Assembly: GCF_000024005.1 (NCBI RefSeq)
Contig: NC_013132.1
Location: 8,116,001 to 8,180,000 of the forward strand
Direction of reading: 5' to 3'
DNA from: Chitinophaga pinensis DSM 2588
GTDB taxonomy: Bacteria; Bacteroidota; Bacteroidia; Chitinophagales; Chitinophagaceae
DNA length: 64,000 nt
Part shown: one piece after another, positions 33,141-41,977 of the stretch
Position numbering within the stretch: the first letter of the stretch is position 1
How the letters are laid out: the number at the start of each line of letters is the position of its first letter
Translations under genes and position numbers: made by a program
The notes under the pieces: generated by a model
What the model saw: the letters and a program-made list of their open reading frames with translations, nothing else
The model's database searches: none
What the model was told of the DNA's origin: nothing

Positions 33141-34535
33141 CTACACTTCTTTCAGAATACGGAGTTCTTTAGGATAGTAATTGTTGATACGGTTTGGTAA
33201 TATTTTCGCCCATCCGAGCGCCATCCCTTCATACTTCATCAGCGCCCAGCCTTTCACATCTGTAGTTACCTCAGGGTCTTCTTTTCTCAGATAGCGCAAA
33301 GACTGCTCACGGGTCAACGTCACTTGTGGGATTGTATCCCTGATCATATTGCTCATTGCCAGCTGATGATCAGGAATCAGCTCTTTCGCTGCCAGCTGAC
33401 CTGCTTTTACGCCAGCTTTCCGCAAATATAAGTGCTGTTGTAGTAAAGAAACAACAGACGCCATATTTTCCGGAAATATTAATACCTCTCCCTGATGGTC
33501 CATCATAAAGAGGTTGTCCGTATTTTTCAACCATTGTGCGACTTTCTCCTGTTCTTTCTTTGCAACCGGTGTAATGCTATCCCGTTGTTTCTTAGTGGAA
33601 TACTCGTCACCGGAGGTCTTGCGGAAACAGGTGATAAAGAAGCCTTCACCTTTTACTTTGTCAGGGTAAAAACGATATCCTTCTCCCTGTTGTGGTCCTG
33701 CTGTGGTCTTCACAATATGCCAGTCTTCACTGACTGGTATCGCGATATTCTCTACTGAAAAGTTATCCTGTATCCATTCCATGATCTCCTCGTCTTCCTG
33801 ACGGGAATAAGAGCAGGTAGCATAGATCAGTATCCCGTTCTCTTTTAACGTATTCCACACGTCTGCAAGTATGCGCTGCTGACGCTGACTGCACAACATC
33901 ACATTTTCAGGCGACCACTCTTCCACCGCTTCCGGTTCACGTCTGAAAAGTCCTGAACCGGAACAGGGCGCATCCACCACCATCACATCAAAGTATCCGG
34001 GCAATCTGCCAAAATCACGCGGGTCATTGTTTGTAACAACCACGTTTGCAGCACCCCATTTGCTGATATTATCGCCTAAAAGCGCCGCTCTGCTTTTGAT
34101 CACCTCATTGGATACCAGCACACTGTCGGCGCTGATTATCGATTGCAGCAGGGTTGATTTACCACCCGGCGCTGCGCAGAGATCCAGTACTTTCAATGGC
34201 GCGTCCAGGTCACATACGTGTCGCATTACCTGTTCCACGAACATAGAAGATGCTTCCTGTACATAATAAGCGCCTGCATGGAAAAAAGGATCAAAGGTAA
34301 AAGACGGTCTTACCGGCAGATAGTATCCATACTGTGACCATGGCACCCGGCTGACGGTTGTCTCTGTCAGTGATTGCAGCACCTTTTGCACTGCCTGTTC
34401 ATCCTGTAATTTGTTCGGATTTATCCTGAGAGAAGTGATTTTTTCGCCTGCCTCATGTATACGCAAAAAGGCTGCCAAATCCATGCCTGGCAGTCCTGAT
34501 AGTGTGTCTGTAAATTTTTTCGGTAAGAAATCCAA
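33141..34535 (-). CDS. RsmB/RsmF-type rRNA cytosine-C5 methyltransferase (NOL1/NOP2/Sun family)
   Basis: The 464-residue protein carries the SAM motif VLDLCAAPGGKSTLLQS, the catalytic motif DAPCSGSGLFRR and the release Cys in IYATCSYSRQEDEEI, all diagnostic of RNA m5C methyltransferases. A C-terminal RNA-binding region at about 330-464 (MDHQGEVLIFPENM, DVKGWALMKYEGMALGWAK) resembles the PUA-like tail of RsmF. It probably modifies 16S rRNA; the target base is inferred. Confidence 0.9.
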   Translation of the reverse strand: MDFLPKKFTDTLSGLPGMDLAAFLRIHEAGEKITSLRINPNKLQDEQAVQKVLQSLTETTVSRVPWSQYGYYLPVRPSFTFDPFFHAGAYYVQEASSMFVEQVMRHVCDLDAPLKVLDLCAAPGGKSTLLQSIISADSVLVSNEVIKSRAALLGDNISKWGAANVVVTNNDPRDFGRLPGYFDVMVVDAPCSGSGLFRREPEAVEEWSPENVMLCSQRQQRILADVWNTLKENGILIYATCSYSRQEDEEIMEWIQDNFSVENIAIPVSEDWHIVKTTAGPQQGEGYRFYPDKVKGEGFFITCFRKTSGDEYSTKKQRDSITPVAKKEQEKVAQWLKNTDNLFMMDHQGEVLIFPENMASVVSLLQQHLYLRKAGVKAGQLAAKELIPDHQLAMSNMIRDTIPQVTLTREQSLRYLRKEDPEVTTDVKGWALMKYEGMALGWAKILPNRINNYYPKELRILKEV

Positions 34536-34592
34536 CCCCTTATTTTTGCAGCAAAATACTGAAAAAACGGGGCATAGCAGTCAGATGGCCAT

Positions 34593-35987
34593 TTATAGGC
34601 TGTTCACAATCTCTGCCACCAGCTGTTGCAGTACCTGTTTAGCATCGCCAAACAGCATGGATGTTTTAGGTTGGAAAAAGAGGTCATTTTCAATACCGGC
34701 ATACCCCGGTTTCATGCTGCGTTTATTGACAATCACGCTTCTGGCATTTTCTACTTCCAGTATCGGCATACCATAGATCGGGCTGGAAGGGTCGCTTTTT
34801 GCAGCCGGGTTTACCACGTCATTTGCGCCTAATATCAGTACCACATCCGTCGTATTAAACTGTCCGTTAGCCTGTTCCATCTCCAGCAGTTTGTCATACG
34901 GCACGTCTGCTTCAGCCAGCAATACGTTCATATGCCCCGGCATACGGCCGGCCACAGGATGGATAGCATACCTAACTTCCACACCTCTTGCCTCCAGGAG
35001 TGTTTCCAGTTCATGACAGGCATGTTGCGCCTGTGCAACAGCCAATCCATAGCCCGGTACGATCATCACTTTATGTGCATAGGCCATTACGACCGCTGTA
35101 TCTGACAAGCCAATCTCTTTATAAGCGCCCTGTTCCCGGGTAACGCCGCCTGCTTTCGCACCACCAAATGCGCCGATCAACACATTCTTCAGGGAGCGGT
35201 TCATTGCTTTACACATCAGGATCGTCAGGATAGTTCCTGCAGAACCTACCAGGATCCCTCCTGTCAGCATCACCGGATTATTATACAGGAAACCGCCACA
35301 GGCAGCTGCGACACCAGTAAATGAATTCAACAGGGAAATCACCACCGGCATATCTGCTCCGCCGATAGGCAGCACGAAAAATATACCGTAGACCAGTGAC
35401 AGCACAAGTACTGTGGCAAATAAGGCCACTGTGGCGGAGGGTAATGTAACGGTCACGAATAGGGTCAGCAGCATGATGACTGCCAATACTGACAGATTAA
35501 CGATATGCTGTCCCTGGAACGAAATATCTCTGATACGTCCGTTCAGCTTTCCCCATGCAATCACGGATCCCGCAAATGACACAGCACCGATGATCATTCC
35601 TGCGAATATAATCCCCAGTTGCCCGTGCACATTTGGTATATCAGCCAGCGTACCCGCCATATATTCAAATTCCACGACAGAGATCAGTGCCGCACAGGCA
35701 CCTCCCATGCCATTAAACAGACTAACCATTTCAGGCATAGCGGTCATTTTCACTCTTCTGGCAGAAATAAGACCTATCACGCCGCCTACTACCAGACCTG
35801 TAATAATCCAGCCGTAATTGTGTAATCCGTGTCCGTTATGTCTGTAAAGGAAAATTGTTCCGAGTATGGCCAGCGCCATTCCTCCCGCAGCAATGGCATT
35901 GCCTTTCCTGGCGGTAGCGGGATTACTCAGCATCTTTAATCCGACGATAAATGTGACAGAGCCTATCAGATAGATCAACGATAACAT
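34593..35987 (-). CDS. pntB: NAD(P) transhydrogenase subunit beta
   Basis: The 464-residue membrane subunit has about nine helices (domain II), then the NADPH-binding domain III from about 285: VMIVPGYGLAVAQAQHACHELETLL, YAIHPVAGRMPGHMNVLLAEADVPYD, DVVLILGANDVVNPAAKSDPSSPIYGMPILEV. These are family-diagnostic. With PntAA and PntAB it uses the proton gradient to reduce NADP+ with NADH. It is the last gene of a three-gene operon, 20 bases after pntAB. Confidence 0.96.
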   Translation of the reverse strand: MLSLIYLIGSVTFIVGLKMLSNPATARKGNAIAAGGMALAILGTIFLYRHNGHGLHNYGWIITGLVVGGVIGLISARRVKMTAMPEMVSLFNGMGGACAALISVVEFEYMAGTLADIPNVHGQLGIIFAGMIIGAVSFAGSVIAWGKLNGRIRDISFQGQHIVNLSVLAVIMLLTLFVTVTLPSATVALFATVLVLSLVYGIFFVLPIGGADMPVVISLLNSFTGVAAACGGFLYNNPVMLTGGILVGSAGTILTILMCKAMNRSLKNVLIGAFGGAKAGGVTREQGAYKEIGLSDTAVVMAYAHKVMIVPGYGLAVAQAQHACHELETLLEARGVEVRYAIHPVAGRMPGHMNVLLAEADVPYDKLLEMEQANGQFNTTDVVLILGANDVVNPAAKSDPSSPIYGMPILEVENARSVIVNKRSMKPGYAGIENDLFFQPKTSMLFGDAKQVLQQLVAEIVNSL

Positions 35988-36007
35988 AGTGCAATGATTA
36001 GATACAA

Positions 36008-36322
36008 CTATTTGGTCTTTTTCGATTTGAACATCTCAAGCATTCTGTCAGTCACGACAAAGCCACCTACTACGTTTATCGTTCCCAGTATCACTGCCAG
36101 AAATCCAAGTATCAGCGCCAGGTAATTTTCATCGCTGGCCTGTCCCATTACGATAATCGCCCCGATGATCACAACGCCGTGGATCGCATTGGCGCCACTC
36201 ATTAGTGGGGTATGTAATACGGATGGTACGCGGGAGATGACCTCCACGCCAAGGAAGATGGAAAGAATAACAATGTAGGTCAGCTCAAGATGTTGTTCTA
36301 AAAAAGAAAAAACAGCTTCCAT
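36008..36322 (-). CDS. pntAB: NAD(P) transhydrogenase subunit alpha, membrane part
   Basis: The 104-residue protein has three membrane helices (LTYIVILSIFLGVEVISRVP, GVVIIGAIIVMG, ALILGFLAVILGTINVVGGFVV) and the conserved VPSVLHTPLMSGANAIHGVV loop of transhydrogenase domain IIa. A split alpha subunit marks the three-subunit form found in many bacteria. Spacing to its neighbours is 35 and 20 bases. Confidence 0.95.
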   Translation of the reverse strand: MEAVFSFLEQHLELTYIVILSIFLGVEVISRVPSVLHTPLMSGANAIHGVVIIGAIIVMGQASDENYLALILGFLAVILGTINVVGGFVVTDRMLEMFKSKKTK

Positions 36323-36357
36323 GATGGGGAATATTGATGTCAGGTAATAACAGATAC

Positions 36358-37488
36358 TTACAGCTTGACGCCTTCGGCCTGCTTCAGCCGTTCATTGGTA
36401 ATAGCACCGCTATGGGTGATACACGCGCCCTGCACAATGTCATCTGAAAAGTTCAGCACGAGGTCTCCGTTCTTTATCAGTAGCTGCAAAAAATTGTACA
36501 TATTCTTTGCGTATAATTTACTTGCATCGGAGGGCATAGAAGATGGCAGATTGGAATCACCGATGATCGTGACACCCTGATGTACGACCGTCCTGTTGTT
36601 TTCAGTAAGGGACGTATTTCCACCGGTGGCAGCAGCCAGGTCTATAATCACCGAACCCTGTTTCATTCTCTCCAGCATGGCTGTCGGTATCAGTAAAGGG
36701 GCTTTACGACCGGGAATCTGTGCAGTCGTGATAACAATATCTGCTTTAGCGACACTATCTGCGATCTTTTCCTGCTGCCGTTGTTTATAATCAGCACTTT
36801 GTTCTACAGCGTATCCACCTGCAGCGGATGCATCGGCAGCGCCTTCTACTTCTATAAATCGTGCACCCAGACTCATGACTTCTTCCCTCACAGCGGGACG
36901 TGTATCAAACACTTCTACTACTGCACCAAGTCGTCTGGCAGTAGCAATCGCCTGTAAGCCTGCCACACCTGCTCCGAGTATCAGCACTTTTGCGGGTGCA
37001 ATACTACCTGCTGCGGTCATAAACATTGGGAAATAACGGCTGTAACTGGTCGCAGCGAGCAATACAGCCTTGTAACCGGCAATATTGGCCTGTGAACTCA
37101 ATACATCCATACTCTGCGCCCTGGTCGTGCGGGGTACACTGTCGAGACTGAAAGCAGTCAGCTGTTTGTCAGCCCATTGCTGCATCAGCGCTGTATTATA
37201 CAATGGCTGATAAATACCGGCCAGCACCTTCCCTGCCGGGATCATCTTCCAGGACGATTCTTCAGGGATCTGTATGCTGAGGATAATATCTGCCTGTTGC
37301 AGGATCTCTCCGGCAGGTTTGATCTGGGCTCCTGCCTGTATATAGGATTCATCGGAGTAATATGCCCGGGTTCCGGCATCCGGTTCAATCCAAACCGTTA
37401 CTCCCTGTTTTTCTAACTGCTTAACTATCTCCGGCACTAAAGAAACCCTGTTTTCTCCTGGCTGTTCTTTAAGGACGCCTGCAATCAT
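36358..37488 (-). CDS. pntAA: NAD(P) transhydrogenase subunit alpha, NAD-binding part
   Basis: The 376-residue soluble domain I has GENRVSLVPEIVKQLEKQGVTVWIE at the start, VLILGAGVAGLQAIATARRLGAVVEVFDTRPAVREEV (Rossmann NAD site) and IVITTAQIPGRKAPLLIP. It is the alanine-dehydrogenase-like NAD(H) domain of the proton-translocating transhydrogenase and the first gene of the operon. Confidence 0.95.
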   Translation of the reverse strand: MIAGVLKEQPGENRVSLVPEIVKQLEKQGVTVWIEPDAGTRAYYSDESYIQAGAQIKPAGEILQQADIILSIQIPEESSWKMIPAGKVLAGIYQPLYNTALMQQWADKQLTAFSLDSVPRTTRAQSMDVLSSQANIAGYKAVLLAATSYSRYFPMFMTAAGSIAPAKVLILGAGVAGLQAIATARRLGAVVEVFDTRPAVREEVMSLGARFIEVEGAADASAAGGYAVEQSADYKQRQQEKIADSVAKADIVITTAQIPGRKAPLLIPTAMLERMKQGSVIIDLAAATGGNTSLTENNRTVVHQGVTIIGDSNLPSSMPSDASKLYAKNMYNFLQLLIKNGDLVLNFSDDIVQGACITHSGAITNERLKQAEGVKL

Positions 37489-37668
37489 CTAGTGGAATTT
37501 ATGATCTGAATTTACGGTAGTTTTTCTAAATATAAGGTATCACAACAAGTTGAACAAAAAACTCTCCGGCTCAGCAGAAAAGGCTTGGCAGGATATTAGT
37601 GTGCATATCTGCAGAAGACAGTCCAGAATCAGGCTGAGCTTGTTTTTGAAAATCTAAACTTACATTTT

Positions 37669-39126
37669 ATGCCAAAAGATCAAAATGGAAAATTTACCCC
37701 GATAAAGGGAAAACCTTCCGGTAATGGAAAGGAGGGATTAGGTTTGAGAAAGTCCATTTCCCCTGATGAGCTGGAAGCAGACCTGGAGATGACGGACAAA
37801 TACACCGTGGGGCCAGATGAACTGCAGCCAGGCGTCCATATGCGGCATCCCAACAGAGATACTGCTAAAAAAGCTGTGCAGCAACAGAACAATCTCAGAG
37901 AAGCGCCCGCTGATAAGACGTTAGATGAAACGTTTGATCAACTCCAGCACAATATTACTGCTACTGAAATTGAAGGCAGAGTCAACAAAAATATCTTTGC
38001 GGAACTGGCGGCAGAAAAAGGTAACATATGTATTACACTATATATGCCGACACATGCATCCGGACAGGCAGTAAATGAGCAACAGGATCTGATCTGTTTT
38101 AAAAATATATTGCAACAGACACAAAAGCAACTTGAAGAAAAATCAATATCACCATTGCAGATACGCCAGTTGTTACAGCCCGGATATGAGTTACTAAAAG
38201 AAGAAATGTTCTGGAAAAATCAACAGGACGGACTGGCCTGCTTTATCACAGAGAACTCTTTCCGCTATCTGCGCCTGCCGTTGACTATGCAGCAACAGAT
38301 TTACTGCAATCATAGCTTTATGTTAACTCCGCTGCTGCCGGTATTAACCAGTACCGAACAATTTTACTTGCTGACCTTCAGCAAACACAACGCTAAATTG
38401 TTTCTCGCCGACGCATTTGGAATGAAAGAAGTACCTGTAGAAGGGATGCCAAATGGTATGGACGATGTTATACACTTTGAAGAAAAAGGCGATCAGCAGT
38501 TATTCCGTACAGGAAGCTCTGGTGGTGGTCACGGCGCCAATTATCACGGTATGAATTCCAACCCGGATCATAAAACGGATATCGCAAATTATCTGGAAGA
38601 AGTGGACAAAACCATATGGAAAGAAGTGCTGCATAACAAGCACATTCCATTAATCATGGCTGCAGTCGATTATCTCCAGCCTATTTTCAGAAAGGTGACC
38701 CGCTATCAGCATGTAGCTGATGAAGCGCTTACTGGAAATTTTGAACATGAGAAAGCGACAAAAATTTACAGGCAGGCCAGAGAGAAAATGCAGCCATTTT
38801 TTGAGAAAAGGAAGGAGCAGGCTTTAGATAAATACAATAACGGATCAACCAGTGCATTAACGGCATCCATTCCGGATGATGTTATACCTGCTACCTATTA
38901 CGGTCAGGTAGATTGTTTATTCGTTGAAAAGAATGCACAACTATGGGGTACCTTCGATGAGAAAGAAAACAGGGTGATTATACACGAAGCGCAACAACCC
39001 CAGGACGAATGCCTGCTGAATAACGCCATCACCCAAACCATTCTCCACAATGGCGATGTGTTCATTCTGGAGAAAGACAAAATGCCAGCTGAGAGCAGTA
39101 TAGCTGCTTCATTGCGCTATGCATAA
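37669..39126 (+). CDS. baeRF3-like protein with N-terminal extension
   Basis: From about residue 100 the 485-residue protein resembles the bacterial archaeo-eukaryotic release-factor-like family 3 (baeRF3): ICITLYMPTHASGQAVNEQQDLICFKNIL, FLLTFSKHNAKLFLADAFGM-type strands (YLLTFSKHNAKLFLAD), HFEEKGDQQLFRTG, and IPLIMAAVDYLQPIFRKVT, which match the eRF1/Pelota-like core. The first 95 residues (KFTPIKGKPSGNGKEGLGLR, SPDELEADLEM, HMRHPNRDTAKKA) form a polar extension I do not recognise. Function is unproven; the family is proposed to act on ribosomes. It has its own terminator. Confidence 0.7.
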   Translation: MPKDQNGKFTPIKGKPSGNGKEGLGLRKSISPDELEADLEMTDKYTVGPDELQPGVHMRHPNRDTAKKAVQQQNNLREAPADKTLDETFDQLQHNITATEIEGRVNKNIFAELAAEKGNICITLYMPTHASGQAVNEQQDLICFKNILQQTQKQLEEKSISPLQIRQLLQPGYELLKEEMFWKNQQDGLACFITENSFRYLRLPLTMQQQIYCNHSFMLTPLLPVLTSTEQFYLLTFSKHNAKLFLADAFGMKEVPVEGMPNGMDDVIHFEEKGDQQLFRTGSSGGGHGANYHGMNSNPDHKTDIANYLEEVDKTIWKEVLHNKHIPLIMAAVDYLQPIFRKVTRYQHVADEALTGNFEHEKATKIYRQAREKMQPFFEKRKEQALDKYNNGSTSALTASIPDDVIPATYYGQVDCLFVEKNAQLWGTFDEKENRVIIHEAQQPQDECLLNNAITQTILHNGDVFILEKDKMPAESSIAASLRYA

Positions 39127-39131
39127 AATAG

Positions 39132-39162
39132 AAGACTGACCAGGCCGTTCCTGGTCAGTCTT
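39132..39162. terminator. Bidirectional terminator
   Basis: A perfect 13-bp stem AAGACTGACCAGG / CCTGGTCAGTCTT with a 5-base loop lies between the convergent baeRF3-like and membrane-protein genes. Confidence 0.85.
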
Positions 39163-39170
39163 TCATCTTT

Positions 39171-40268
39171 TTATTCTCCTTCAGCAGGTGGTTCTGCCTG
39201 TTTAATTTTCAGTTGGAAGGTACTGGCTGTCGTGGCCTTAGCTGGCTTCGCAGATAGTGTTACACTCTCTTTGTCTTTCAATGCCTCCGGTAATGTGTAA
39301 TTGAAACTGATACTATCCGGCTTCCGGTCCGGATCCTCTACAGGGGTATTTTCGATAGTAATGCTGATATCACCTTCGTTTAATTTCGTACCTGTCAGGG
39401 TGACCAATGTAGCTTTTCCAACCTCCAGCGGATCTGCTGTCACGCCACTTATTTTCGGCGCTCCGTTTGTTAACTGATCCGGCCTTTCTTCCTTAGGATT
39501 GGTACGAAACAGCACATCAAAGATCTCTTTCAGCTTTAATGTGGCCCTGTCTGTGAATAGTCCTGACAACAATGATATCGTCATCAGTCCGTAGATATTA
39601 ATGTTCGAACTATCATCGCTCATATTCAGAAATCCTCCCCTGAACACAAAATAAATCGCAATGGCCAGTGCTGCTGCCGTGAATGGTTTAACAACATACC
39701 AGAGCACCCAGCTCTTCCTGAATTTACCAGCGCCGATAAAGGTGGTAAATGAGGTCGATATGTGTATCATATTACCGAGAAATCCGGCCACACCCACCAG
39801 TATCAGTAACAGCGTATTGATATGTATCAGGTCATCTTCACTGCCTTTGTAATAAACAGTCCGGCCCTTTACCTGGGTAAGTGCGGAGTCATCTGTCGCT
39901 GCCGTTGCTGATGTTGCTGCTGTGTTGTCAACCGCCGCCTGTGCTCCTGTAGTATCTGTTTCACTACTGTCTTTCTTTGCGGCTGTTGCCGGTATATTTA
40001 CAACCGGCTTTTGCAGAAGGGAAGTGTCGATGATTGAATCCACCAGACGTATATGAAACCATTTATTAACATACAATGAGGTGGTATTTTCTTTGGGACC
40101 GGGTATCCTGTCCGGCCAGTGCGCAATGAGGTAGATTGCGCTGAATAATGTAAAAAAGATGATCAGTAAACCCGCCAGCCATTTTCCTCCGGACGTGATT
40201 TCATTGCCATCATTATCCCTGAAGGAAGGAGGTGGAGATTGTGGGGCAGCATTCTGCGTTTCAGCCAT
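39171..40268 (-). CDS. Membrane protein of unknown function with C-terminal IPT/TIG-like domain
   Basis: The 365-residue protein has an N-terminal helix (GGKWLAGLLIIFFTLFSAIYLIA), a polar Ala/Thr/Ser stretch, then three helices at about 155-245 (LLLILVGVAGFLGNMIHI, WYVVKPFTAAALAIAIYFVFRG, YGLMTISLLSGLFTD). A C-terminal soluble domain at about 275-365 (GAPKISGVTADPLEVGKATLVTLTGTKLNEGDISI) looks like an IPT/TIG immunoglobulin fold. I do not recognise a named family. The TIG-like end suggests a binding or signalling role. Confidence 0.7.
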   Translation of the reverse strand: MAETQNAAPQSPPPSFRDNDGNEITSGGKWLAGLLIIFFTLFSAIYLIAHWPDRIPGPKENTTSLYVNKWFHIRLVDSIIDTSLLQKPVVNIPATAAKKDSSETDTTGAQAAVDNTAATSATAATDDSALTQVKGRTVYYKGSEDDLIHINTLLLILVGVAGFLGNMIHISTSFTTFIGAGKFRKSWVLWYVVKPFTAAALAIAIYFVFRGGFLNMSDDSSNINIYGLMTISLLSGLFTDRATLKLKEIFDVLFRTNPKEERPDQLTNGAPKISGVTADPLEVGKATLVTLTGTKLNEGDISITIENTPVEDPDRKPDSISFNYTLPEALKDKESVTLSAKPAKATTASTFQLKIKQAEPPAEGE

Positions 40269-40438
40269 AAAAGATGAATTAAAATAGTTGAGAAATATTG
40301 CCAGATAAGGCGTTGCGGCATTATGTCTTTATGTGCTCATTTTGTATATGGATATCAACACGACAAATGAAGTATATGGGGTTTGGGGTCTGATTTATTT
40401 ACACTACAAGTTAACAAAAAACAGGGATAATAAAAAAT

Positions 40439-40462
40439 GTGGGATGCCATAAGACATCCCAC
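40439..40462 (-). terminator. Intrinsic terminator of the DUF72/unknown/Fpg operon
   Basis: An 8-bp stem GTGGGATG / CATCCCAC with an 8-base loop lies 9 bases after the glycosylase stop. On the minus strand it is followed by a run of Ts (ATTTTTTA). Confidence 0.75.
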
Positions 40463-40470
40463 CATATCAG

Positions 40471-41250
40471 CTATTCAAACAGTTCCTGTTCGTTTGTATA
40501 ATATGTTTTCCGGCTATTCAGTTCTTGTTGCTCAATAACACCTCCGGTCGGACTATGCGTCTTTTTAGGCTGGTGTATTTTCATAAAATCACGTATCTCA
40601 CCTGCAATGATATCCGGATGTTCCTTACGGATCTGTTTTTCGGCTTCTTTTAACACGTTATGAATTGCTGCATGCAGCGCTTTGACCTTCGTTGCAGGGA
40701 TCTTATTGGCAATAGAAAACGGGGAAATACCGGCTTCCCATAATATCTCGTCTGCATAGGCATTACCAATACCCCTGATAATATGCTGATCGAGCAGTAT
40801 TTTCTTGACAGCCGTCTTTTTCTTCGCCAGTTGCTCCTTCAGAAATGTCAATGTGAATTCCTTTGATAATGCATCGGGCGCTGCTGCTGCTTCGGGATTC
40901 AGTGAAGGCACTGCTGCTCCTTGAAAGTCCGTCAATGCAAGTCCTTTCCCGTCCTCAAATAACAGCGCTATTACCGTATGTTTATTCGTGTTTTCTTCTT
41001 CGAAGTAATACAACTTGCCATGCAGCATCAGGTGCATCCCCAGCACAGCCTCATTTTTAAACCTGAAACGCAGTTCCTTCCCCTCTCTGTAAACGCTCTC
41101 CAGCGTCTCACCTTCCAATGCTTTCTTAAAAGCTGCGGGTGTGTCCTTGGCTTTTTTGGTATTCTCCAGTTTAATGACTTTCAATTTTTTACCTGATAAT
41201 GCTTTATCAAGGTTGTGGCTGAATACCTGCAGATCTGGTAATTCGGGCAT
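40471..41250 (-). CDS. Fpg/Nei-family DNA glycosylase without zinc-finger cysteines
   Basis: The 259-residue protein begins MPELPDLQ, keeping the catalytic Pro2 and Glu3 of Fpg/Nei. It has the helix-two-turn-helix region (KKTAVKKILLDQHIIRGIGNAYADEILWEAGI) and ends in GVIEQQELNSRKTYYTNEQELFE. The usual C-x2-C...C-x2-C zinc finger is absent, although the loop Arg (NSRKTYY) that enters DNA is in place, as in zincless-finger enzymes such as NEIL1. It excises oxidised bases. It is the last gene of a tight operon (9 bases after the unknown protein). Confidence 0.88.
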   Translation of the reverse strand: MPELPDLQVFSHNLDKALSGKKLKVIKLENTKKAKDTPAAFKKALEGETLESVYREGKELRFRFKNEAVLGMHLMLHGKLYYFEEENTNKHTVIALLFEDGKGLALTDFQGAAVPSLNPEAAAAPDALSKEFTLTFLKEQLAKKKTAVKKILLDQHIIRGIGNAYADEILWEAGISPFSIANKIPATKVKALHAAIHNVLKEAEKQIRKEHPDIIAGEIRDFMKIHQPKKTHSPTGGVIEQQELNSRKTYYTNEQELFE

Positions 41251-41259
41251 ATAACTGAT

Positions 41260-41973
41260 TTATTTGGAGAGTGATTGCACTATTGCGGATCCGATAGCGT
41301 TGACAAATTTTTTATCTTCCATTCCATCAATTTTCCAACCTTTCTTCATCCGTCTGATAATGCCCATACTGGCATCATTGAGGATAATGTCATATTCTTC
41401 ACAGAAACCATCATGACAGGTTTGTCCGATAGGAATGGCTTCTCCAAGGTAATGCTTTTCATTATAAGTAAGATCAAGGGGAGCCGGCTCTTTTTCCAGC
41501 TGTGCGATAATCTCCTGCAGGAATTCAATCAGATGCTTTCGTTGCGTCTTTCCTGACAGACTCCACTTCTCTTTATCAGCCCGTTTATGCGCCAGCTTCA
41601 GCTTCAATCCTGCCATTGAAGTTGTGTAATCATTAGCATTCAACTTGCGTACATTCTGATGTGCCATGATATACCAATGATATTCTGTACCTACCGGCAC
41701 TCCTGAACCTTCCGGTGCATGCCCTGCCCTTCGTTTGGTCACTGCATACGACAACTCCCAGAGGTCGGGTGTAATCTTTGTTTCTTTCCAGACGCCCGCA
41801 TCATAGTTCCATTTATGACTCCTGCCTATCTTCATGCCTGTGTACTGCCGTCCTTCAAACTCCTTAAACTCATTATATGTTTTTGACAGGTCTTTTTTAA
41901 CCGCTTTCTTACGTGGTGGGGTCGCAGCGGCTGCTTTCTTTTTTGCAGTTGTTTTCCTTGTGGCTGTTTTCAT
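41260..41973 (-). CDS. Unknown protein with histone-H1-like basic N-terminal tail
   Basis: The 237-residue protein starts with a Lys/Ala/Thr/Pro-rich tail (MKTATRKTTAKKKAAAATPP, RKKAVKKD), like histone-H1/Hc-type tails and probably DNA-binding. The folded part contains GRQYTGMKIGRSHKWNYDAG, WELSYAVTKRRAGHAPEG, GTEYHWYIMAHQNVRKLNANDY, and CHDGFCEEYDIILND. I do not recognise a family for it. It lies between a DUF72 gene (4 bases) and an Fpg/Nei glycosylase (9 bases), so a nucleic-acid repair role is a reasonable guess. Confidence 0.75.
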   Translation of the reverse strand: MKTATRKTTAKKKAAAATPPRKKAVKKDLSKTYNEFKEFEGRQYTGMKIGRSHKWNYDAGVWKETKITPDLWELSYAVTKRRAGHAPEGSGVPVGTEYHWYIMAHQNVRKLNANDYTTSMAGLKLKLAHKRADKEKWSLSGKTQRKHLIEFLQEIIAQLEKEPAPLDLTYNEKHYLGEAIPIGQTCHDGFCEEYDIILNDASMGIIRRMKKGWKIDGMEDKKFVNAIGSAIVQSLSK

Positions 41974-41977
41974 AACA

